Positions 56,046 to 64,000 of a stretch of DNA of 64,000 nt are shown here, one piece after another. A model generated the notes under the pieces. It saw only the letters and a program-made list of their open reading frames with translations. It had not been told where the DNA came from and searched no databases. Origin of the DNA: Tachypleus tridentatus. Lineage: Eukaryota > Arthropoda > Merostomata > Xiphosura > Limulidae. The translations under genes and the position numbers were made by a program. The stretch lies in contig NC_134835.1 of assembly GCF_004210375.1 (NCBI RefSeq), positions 69,408,447 to 69,472,446 of the forward strand, in the 5' to 3' direction. Every line of letters starts with the position of its first letter. Position 1 is the stretch's first letter.

Positions 56046-57369
56046 AGAATTAAAATGAATTTAAAAAGAAAACAGTATCTTTGAAATATCTTCTCCCCTG
56101 TTACTGGTTTTTATAATGACTGCATGATGTGAATACCATGTTCTAAGTTATGCTTTGAAAGGTAAGCTTATCTGAGGCTCCCTCACATTTGGGTAGTAAC
56201 TTGCATGGAGGGTAGTAGGGTGGACAGTTATAATTTATGCTCTTCAAAGCAGAAAGGGTAAAAGGGATCTTAAGTTATGTTGTTTTTTTTTTATCATGAG
56301 TTCATGCTCAACAAGGAAATAATTTCGTGATCTTAAGAGGTAAGTACCTGCTTAAAATTAATTTTATTTAAAAAATGTAAACTTTTGCTGGATAAATCTA
56401 ATGAAATAATACTCTTGCATTTGTTTGTCTGAAACTTCTTACAAATTTCTGGGTCAAATGCTGTTAATGTAAAATTGGTAGAAGAGCCTTTGTTTAAGAA
56501 GTCCAGATTGCATATAGGCTTTTCAATTCATAAATGCCTTACGTGTTTTTTTTGCCTAGGGAAACTTTTCAGTTCAATGAGTATTGTACATGATGGCACA
56601 GTGTCGTCGTTATGTAATGATGACATTATACATGAAAACTGGTTTTAATTTTAACTTTAGTTGTTTTGATTTGCAAAGTATTTCACACAAACAACACTTA
56701 ATCCACTTATAATTTTGTAAAAAATGAACATTACATTAAACTCAATTTCTATGGTCTTTCTAGACATATTTTGGTATAAAATAAGCATGTGCAATTTGTT
56801 CATAATTATGTCTATTACTTTGTGGACATGCATTCAAATGCTTCTACATAATTAGCTAAGTTTGCCTTCATTATTTATTGCAACTTTGCAACAGAAGACT
56901 ACTGTAAACACTTTAAATACTTTTTTCTTTATTATGGGTTTTGTTTCTATGAGTTTATTTGTTTCAACTCAAACTGTCATAACTTTTTCATACTCTGTAT
57001 GCTGTTTTATATAGACTAAGATTTATTGATTTAACACTATGCAAGAAAGTTTGCTTAAACGGGGTGCGTAAGAATGATGAAATAAGGAAAATCAAAGTGA
57101 AGGACATGGAAGTCACTGCAAATGTTTTGTGGGTTGGGGTTAGTCTTAATTATTTGTCTTAAATTTTGAGATAATAGTTGTTTCACACTTGTTCTTTTTT
57201 TCTTATGTTTAATTTTGCATTTAGTCATTGACATCATGATGTTCCAACTTCCTTTAGACATTTTGTGTGTCCTCTATTGATGAAGTAATACAGCAGTGTG
57301 AATAAGTGTATTACAACTGAAGGCCCTAAAATTCTTGAGTACTTTTTATTTATTGAAAAAATTTGGGTT
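56046..57369. other. No recognised gene
   Basis: AT-rich intronic sequence; the minus ORF at 57055-57261 is unsupported. Confidence 0.4.
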
Positions 57370-57432
57370 CTGATACTTGTGGTGGGCACATCACAAAATG
57401 GTCATTGTGTAGCTTTGCACATAACAAACATT
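57370..57432 (+). mobile_element. Tail fragment of a family 2-like SINE
   Basis: The order TGGTGGGCACATCACAAAAT, then GTCATTGTGTAGCTTTGCAC and ATAACAAAC resembles the tail half of the family 2 SINE read in the opposite orientation to the 20.4 kb copies. Head absent. Confidence 0.4.
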
Positions 57433-59433
57433 TTGGTTAAGAATATTAATACTGATGACTAGTTTGGAATGGAATTATTATTTTTAGTTTATGGTTAATG
57501 TGTTATTTAATGATTTTTCTGAAATAAGTATATGTATGTTTGTATTATGATGAAGAATTAAAAATACTTATTTTCATATTAAGTAAGTTATTTGGTAAAT
57601 AAAATTATTAATCTCATATAATCATGCAAATGGTGGTTTTATTAAACTTAAAACACAACTATTTGCATATTTTTAAACATGAGATTATTTATGAATATCA
57701 AATTGCTAGACATATGTAAGTGATGTGCTACTTATTTTAGCTCTTTCACAGGATTACAGTAGATCTATGTATGCAAATTAAATGAATTACTGATCTTTAT
57801 TTTATTTTTTAAAGTAAATATAATAAAACATAAACAATAATTGTACAGATTCTTCTGAAATCCACATAAGAGGAAAATTTGTCTCTCTAATAACTCAAAT
57901 GTTGTTTTCTTTGCATAGAGCTGGACAATTAATTCCGTTATAAATATACTTTATTCATTAAAATGTGAAACTGAGAATGGTGAAATATAAAGGAAATAGT
58001 ATAAGTTAAATAACTGTTTACCTCTATGGTATAAAAAATTCTGGCTTTAGATGCCTTGAAGTAGAAAAATGCTTCTTAAAAACAGTTTTAAACATTTTGA
58101 TTCTGAAGAATAGCTAAAGCTTTGAACATTGTCGATTTTTATTGGCAAAAGGAGTAATTTTATCTGTTCATAAAATGTGGGAGTATATTTGGTATTGTAT
58201 GAGTAAATTATTACTAATTTATTTTAGTTGTGCTAAGCACACTTTGAATGCAACTTTGAAACCAAATACTGAGTCTAGATACCATTAAAAATTTTTTACG
58301 TAATTTGCTATGTGAACGCGCCGTTGTTAAATTCATAAAGAATGAAATAATTATAGATACTGCTTGTAACTTACATTACTGCTTTAGGGAATAACACAAA
58401 CTGATAAACTGGACCACAGTATAAGAGACTAAAACGTGACCATTCAACAATCTCTATCGGGTTTACACGAAGAATTTCAACATAAGCATGTTTTAGGACC
58501 TTGGTACCAAGCACGTTGTTTGAGTTCACGACCTAGAAATGTCTCATCGGGAGCTGTCCTTGTGCCGTGCATAATATTGAAATATTATTAAGGTTTCGTA
58601 TCTGCTTCAATATTTGCTGCCAATGTAAACATGAATTTATTATTTTGATAAATACATCACTCATACATGTTAGACTTAGGCAACGTTAAGTTAAAAGTGT
58701 AGGTAAGAATTTAAAATCGAACATAAAACTAAACGCAACAAGAGCAACATAATAATGTGATAGCAAAGGAATTATAGTTTTAATGTGAAGGCGACTTAGG
58801 AGAATTAGTGTGTAATGTGTGTTGAGCACGGTTTTGTTCTTATTATCTGTTGAAGCTGATTTGGAAAATTCACTACCATTAGATGTTGACCTAACTTTTT
58901 GTTGGAAGAACTACATTAGGAGAAAACTTGTACATTATTAACACGTTTATGTTCTACAAAACGTGTACATTTATTTCCTTTGAGCCTTGTTCATGTAGAT
59001 CATTGTCTGAAAACTTGTGGGACATTAATTTTTTGATTAGATATATTTGAGGTATTTAAATGTACTTGCAAAGTAGCAATTATATTTTTAACTGTGTATT
59101 GGGGTGTGACGCTCTTTTCCCAATACTGTTTGCACCAGCTTTTCATTATGCGAAACGTAACTATCTCCCAGCAATTTTTATAGACGTTTCTGCAGTTGTC
59201 ATGGCAGCATTTAAAGATTAAGAAGTTCCAAGACACGACAACTCGTGCAGTGGATAAATGAGTTAGAGACCTAATGCACTCCCTCAGTGCTGGGCCCTCG
59301 GCTATAGCCAACAGTTTTTTTCTTGTCAAGAATTGTCAGTAAACTGAAGAAAAGAAATACACTGAAGCCTTTTATAATAGTACTGCTTATATTTTGAGAA
59401 TCAAAAAGTACATTAGGCCTGTTACGTCATAAT
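57433..59433. other. No recognised gene
   Basis: AT-rich to 58300, then somewhat GC- and CpG-richer (58310-58560). The minus-strand ORF 59000-59329 encodes 109 residues with no motif I know; see the rejected list. Confidence 0.4.
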
Positions 59434-59618
59434 GAGTTTTTAATTTTACCTTTGGTGAAAAAAAAAGCTGCGATGTGTCATCAAGTAGTTGGGTTGGCCC
59501 ATTGTATAATACCGAATAATATATATATATGACGCAGTGCATAGATTTTCAATTTTACCTTTGGAAAAAAAATCTGGTAGTTGGCCCATTGCATAATACC
59601 GAATAACATGCGCAGTGC
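59434..59618. repeat. Local tandem duplication
   Basis: Unit 1 (about 59434-59542) and unit 2 (about 59546-59618) share TTTTxAATTTTACCTTTGG, GTAGTTGG...CCCATTG and ATAATACCGAATAA, then CGCAGTGCA. Unit 2 is shorter, mainly because unit 1 holds extra bases before GTAGTTGG and an AT run. Confidence 0.75.
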
Positions 59619-61143
59619 AGTATTATTCATATGCATAAATTAATTTAGTTTACTAAATTGTGAATTAAAAGGATAAAAGGATTTAACTATATAAATCCCA
59701 TCACCATATTGTCATGTTAGTGTGATTTATGATACTTTTTCGTAGTGCTCACAGCGAAGGGAACACTTGTTCACAGATTTGAAACGAAATTTAATGAATT
59801 ATAAGAAAAGTGTGAGAAAGAAAGCCTCTTGATAGATGGTAATATGATCCCTCTGTTTTGTGAGATAAGGCGTGTATATTTGATCTATTGCATATCATCG
59901 ATCTGGTCTACTCCATCATAGGAGACAGACTATTAGCAGGTATACTTTTATTTGTATGTGAAACAACTCGTTATATCGTTTAAACCTTTCTTCTGTGAGA
60001 CAAGTTAAAGCTTATAGAAACCTTCCCAGAAATGCATGCATGACGAATAGAAATATGCTTAAAACGATTTGATAATGTGTTGTTTCAAAGAAAATGACTA
60101 CCCATTTTTGTATTTTTGTCTGTGGCTGTTTGTATGAATGTTTCAAAATAAAAGGTGCCTGTGAAAAAGGGTGCAAAATGGCCTGTAACTGACGGGGATA
60201 AAAGTGGACAATATTGGAGTGACGGATATATTAGCGTATCACGTCATATTTCCGTAGGTGGGCTGCATTAATTTTTATAACGTACGTCTGGTGAAGTGTT
60301 GACGGAGAAATTTGTACCATTATATTTTATCATGGTTGATCGCACGATATAATGGGTAAACAAATTTTGGGATGTTTTTATATTTAGATAGTATAATTTT
60401 CATATAAATATTAAATTCATGTAATTTCCTACAACCTAATGAAACCTTTAGTGTTACACAGTCACTTCTTTCACGTACATCATCCTAGTCAGCAGAATGT
60501 CAGGCTAGCTGTTGTAGGTACAAGTTGTGACGATGGAAATAAAAACATAGGTCCTACTGCCCTTGCCCCTGGGAGATGATTGTAATACAAGCCACTTACT
60601 GGGTGACTAATGCTGTGTTATAGAAGATTATTAACAGATAAATCTTGTTAGTTTTAGGAGACCAAGGTTTCTTTGGAGTTCGGAGTTGACACTTCTTACA
60701 AACTAAACAAAACTCCCAGAAGGTGTCTGTTCCATACCCCACATAAGTCACCTTGTGCCTTTTACCTGTACCTCTTTGTTAAAACACAGCCACACAAGTC
60801 ACCTTAGATCGTTTTATCTGTACCTGCTGTGTTAAAGCATAACGTAAGAAGACAAATAGCTTTTATAACATGACCTTGTCTTATAGGCAGCACGTTTAAC
60901 GTTGAAACCATATGTCCATTGATATTTTTAATATTATTTTGTAATATGGCAATTCTTTTTAAATTTTATTTTCACCCGTCTTTTACCGTGTTGTGATTAT
61001 TTCGACGTTGCACAATAGAATTTTAAAATATTATACTTTTATACGGTGTTTTTGTTCAAATAAACGTAAACCTTATTGGGCATTTATATGTATATTTATG
61101 CGTGTATGTTTTTAATGTTTAAAAGGTCTTTCTTCTCTTGGCA
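59619..61143. other. No recognised gene
   Basis: Mixed composition with some CpG. No supported ORF on either strand. Confidence 0.4.
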
Positions 61144-61426
61144 GGGCCTGGCATGGCCAGGTGGTTTAAGGCTTTTGACTCGTAATCTGAGGGTCGTGGG
61201 TTCGAATACTTGTCACACCAAACATGTTCTCCCTTTCAATCGTGGGGGTATTACAATGTGACGGTCAATCCCACTAGTCGTTGGTAAAAGAGTAACCCAA
61301 CAGTTGGCGGTGGGTGAGGACGACTAGCTGCCTTCTATTTTTTTTTTTTTTTTTTTTTTTACTAAATTAGGGACGGCTAACGCAAATAGCCTTCGTGTAG
61401 CCTTGCGCAAAATTCAAAACAAACCA
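61144..61426 (+). mobile_element. Family 1 SINE carrying a poly-T tract
   Basis: Head GGGCCTGGCATGGCCAGGTG, B-box GGGTTCGAATACTTG, body GACGGTCAATCCCACTAGTC, and tail TTCGTGTAGCCTTGCGCAAA. Where other copies have CCCTCTAGTCTTACACTG, this one has about 22 T's (61338-61361) and resumes at ACTAAATTAGGGACGGC. The ORF at 61076-61261 reads across the head and is not a gene. Confidence 0.9.
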
Positions 61427-62674
61427 ATCTCTCAGCAGTCTAATATGACCTAATGATCTTATGCAGAGCCTCGCATAAATTTGCACTGGAGATGTAATGT
61501 ATAACTTGTTCCGAAACAACTTCAGTCTTAAGAGTCAAGAAATACGTCATTTTTCACGCATAGCATACTTGAGAGGCACGACGTTCGGGTGGACGGATAT
61601 TGTTTGCCCCCAAGATCCTTGACATTTTGACATCTGAGCTAACGATTATAGATTATACAGCATTTTATACTTACTTATACGCCTTGAGCATTTACGAAAA
61701 TGTGCACTTAAAAGCGTATGTGGGAAAAATTACGAACGTGCAGTTGGCATCTGTCACCCTTGCTGTTTAAGCCATCTGTGTTAAATGTCGTGACGAACAT
61801 ACTGTAATTGTCTTTGTTGTTGACGGCCTAAAAGTATCCACAAACTTGTTTTGGGAGCTAAAATAAAATTAAAGTACGTAACCTTTACTTATTTCTCTTC
61901 AAGCCGAGTACAACACCCTGTGTACAGTGTTTGTTTACGGAATATTGTATATCTATCGTTTATTCTTGTAGAATTATATGCGTGCCAGTTGATACAAATA
62001 TTGCCATTTAAGCTTAGTTTACGTGCTGGATATAACTTTCTAGTGTTGATCGTTTTTTATTGTGTAAATAAGTACATAATTTCGTTATTTTTTTATATAA
62101 CGCTAAACATCTATGGTTATATTTTACTGTTATGCGTAAATTTTCAGTAAGTATAAATCCACGGTGAAATGCGATAGTTGTATACTTTTAGAAGATGCAA
62201 TTGTTGTTAACCCAGCATTCATTAGGATTGTTCTGTGTGTCATTTACACAAAATGGCTATTTTAGAAATTATGCATGGTATGGTATCTAAAACAAAATCG
62301 TGATTGTTAATATGCACTTTGGGAGTGTCGGATATTATTGGTTTTCGGTACTGTCAAGTTACTTTTAGTTTCATGGCTGTGAGCAAAGTTATCTTCTCTA
62401 TTTGTTTAAAAATATCATTTTCAAAGTAGTGTTTTACCTGATATATTTACAAATTAAGAAAGTATCATTAGCAGTAATTATAAGGTATTAATCCTTGAGT
62501 TCATTTGATAAGAGCACTTTTCTGCGTCAAATAGCTGGATAAAGAATAATGTTCCTTTTATAATTAAATCCCTGATGATTTTATTAGATAATAATTGCCA
62601 ACTTTGTCTTCTGAAAGTCAATAGTTGACTAACTTAACTAATTATTTACTTGTCTTGGACTTCAAATATATAAA
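61427..62674. other. No recognised gene
   Basis: No supported coding sequence; the ORF at 61851-62150 is hydrophobic and AT-driven. Confidence 0.4.
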
Positions 62675-62975
62675 AAAATGGAAATGTGTCCTGTTTCAGG
62701 GGCTCTTTTATCCCCTTCTAGAGCAAGAATTCTAAAATAAAAGAGCAATGTGCACTTTGTTTTTTTAATATGGTAACTGGAAATTATCCAAAGACTGTAA
62801 TCGAGCTTGTCAATTTTGGGTGACGCAAGCGAAAATTCTACATAAAAGTGGAAATGTATCTATTTAAGGGGCAAAAATCCCAAAACAAAATAGCTCTGCA
62901 CACCGTCTGACAGTTTTCAGTTATCGTACCGAACGTTATGGTAATCGAGCCAATCAACTCTGAGTGATGGATGAT
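62675..62975. repeat. Local tandem duplication, about 170-base unit
   Basis: Unit 1 (about 62675-62825) and unit 2 (about 62846-62975) share AAAxTGGAAATGTxTC, AGGGGC, AAAATAxxxGAGCAATGTGCAC / AAAATAGCTCTGCACACC, TAATCGAGCTTGTCAATTTT / TAATCGAGCCAATCAACTCT and GGGTGA / GAGTGA. Substantial divergence. Confidence 0.6.
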
Positions 62976-64000
62976 AATACGCGTAGTCACTCATACATAA
63001 TGGATAAATCATCGTTATGATAAGATGACTTATCCATTTGTTGTGAAACACTGTTACCTCTCAATTTACGAATGATAGGCTATTTTAAGAAGTTTTATTA
63101 GAGCAGACTATTTACAGGAAATTAAATGAATCTGTGGTACTGGAGCAACGAATGCATTTCTTTTATTCCCTAATAATTGCATTTTTTTTTTTTCGAATTC
63201 AAGTTTAATTCTGTCTTTATAGCATTCTTCTTTTAGTAAATATATTGAACAATTTCAAACCAATTTAATAAGAACACATAAAAGAAGTTGAAACCAAAAC
63301 ATTACTCAACCTTTATTTGTAGACATGTAATAGTTAGTATCACCGTACTTAGTTATTCACTAGGTTAAGCACAAGCATTTTTCTTAGTAATTTACAACTT
63401 TCAAGATGGGTCTGCACTGTCTAGACTTTGACCACTTGGGTACGCCTAAGCAGTAAGATCGTTTTACATTCCAGATCCTTCGGAAAAAAAAAAGATTTAT
63501 AATCTAAATGTCTTCCATGAGAGCCATAACAAAATATCAACGTACTGTTTGTAACGCAGCTTTTTTTGGCACTTTTCCAAGAACGCACAATATGCGAAGA
63601 GTAATGAAAACTGACAAGAATAAAAAAAAAATAAATCAAAAAAATCTGGTATTTATTCATGTTATCTCAATTTTTCACGGATTTTAGTTAGTGCAGTTTA
63701 ACATTCAACATGGTATTACGTATTTGCTTTCGGTCATTGACTATTAATTTTACTCTCCATTGCTTATGTAGCGATAGGTCTTGGTAGAGATACAATTTAC
63801 AGGGATACTGAAAAAGGCGCAGATATCCATTTAGCAGGTTTCAGAGGTTATTCTAATGCAGTGTGCAAACTGTGCAGTGTAAAACTAAATCATTAAATCA
63901 CCTTTCACTCCGACTTATCAATCTGAGTCACACTGGCGCCATCAATTTACAAAAATGTCTCGAGTATAAATGCTTTTGTAATATATCTGATTTTATGTGT
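62976..64000. other. No recognised gene
   Basis: AT-rich to the right edge; the minus ORF 63421-63660 is unsupported. No dlg1 exon seen. Confidence 0.4.

Larger units (their letters stand above)
33919..64000 (+). other. Probable dlg1 intron 2, at least 30 kb
   Basis: Phase 1 donor GTAAGT at 33919. No further dlg1 exon (IQEFYE segment, PDZ1-3, SH3, GK) was recognised, so the intron probably continues past the right edge. It holds the nested transposons listed separately. A missed small exon cannot be excluded. Confidence 0.55.

Noticed and set aside
59000-59329. 109-residue minus-strand ORF as a gene
   Set aside because: No recognisable motif, no splice or polyadenylation context, and one ORF of this size is expected by chance in 64 kb with slightly higher GC.
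1-64000. CRISPR array, operon or bacterial gene cluster
   Set aside because: No regularly spaced repeats and no prokaryotic gene layout; introns, SINEs and mariners show eukaryotic nuclear DNA.

Overview
This window is AT-rich eukaryotic nuclear DNA: three conserved host genes are split by spliceosomal introns, and most of the rest is transposable-element sequence. Three tRNA-like SINE groups, DD34D mariner elements, CR1-like, Jockey/I-like and DIRS-like retroelements, a gypsy-like LTR family and a ZMYM1/hAT remnant are present. The two main SINE types resemble repeats I associate with horseshoe crabs (Xiphosura), and the Discs large N-terminus is arthropod-like. A chelicerate, probably a horseshoe crab, is my inference; I ran no database search.

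Host genes. (1) 592-3625 (+): the last three coding exons of eIF2A, all phase 0, with a deleted mariner in the last intron. (2) 8354-9727 (-): a two-exon TMEM126-like gene for a mitochondrial inner-membrane protein linked to complex I assembly. The exons join as ...SEV|WPF... and give about 223 residues. (3) 31762-33918 (+): the first two coding exons of discs large 1 (dlg1), giving the MPVRRQ start and the L27 domain. No later dlg1 exon was found, so about 30 kb to the right edge is probably dlg1 intron.

Layout. 4.0-5.8 kb: DIRS-like fragment. 11.8-14.7 kb: four SINE copies and a near-perfect hairpin repeat. 17.5-19.0 kb: a Tc1/mariner-like element with its own SINE insertion. 20.4-23.3 kb: two short SINEs of a second family, an inverted repeat matching the 13.4 kb one, and another SINE. 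23.3-30.5 kb: a repeat-type ORF fragment and gypsy-like LTR retroelement debris, with a mariner inside one LTR. 34.8-41.9 kb: a nested stack in which a CR1-like reverse transcriptase is split by a DD34D mariner, itself split by a Jockey/I-like retrotransposon and an unclassified element. 43.8-46.1 kb: a second copy of the gypsy-type LTR. 47.1-48.8 kb: ZMYM1/hAT remnant. 50.6-56.0 kb: a degenerate DIRS-like element carrying a second Jockey/I-like copy and a SINE. 57-64 kb: mostly single-copy-looking AT-rich DNA with two local duplications and a SINE containing a poly-T tract.

The three host genes are functionally unrelated and do not form an operon. No novel molecular system was identified. 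The most informative structures are the nested insertions, whose target-site duplications give their relative order, and the paired inverted repeats.
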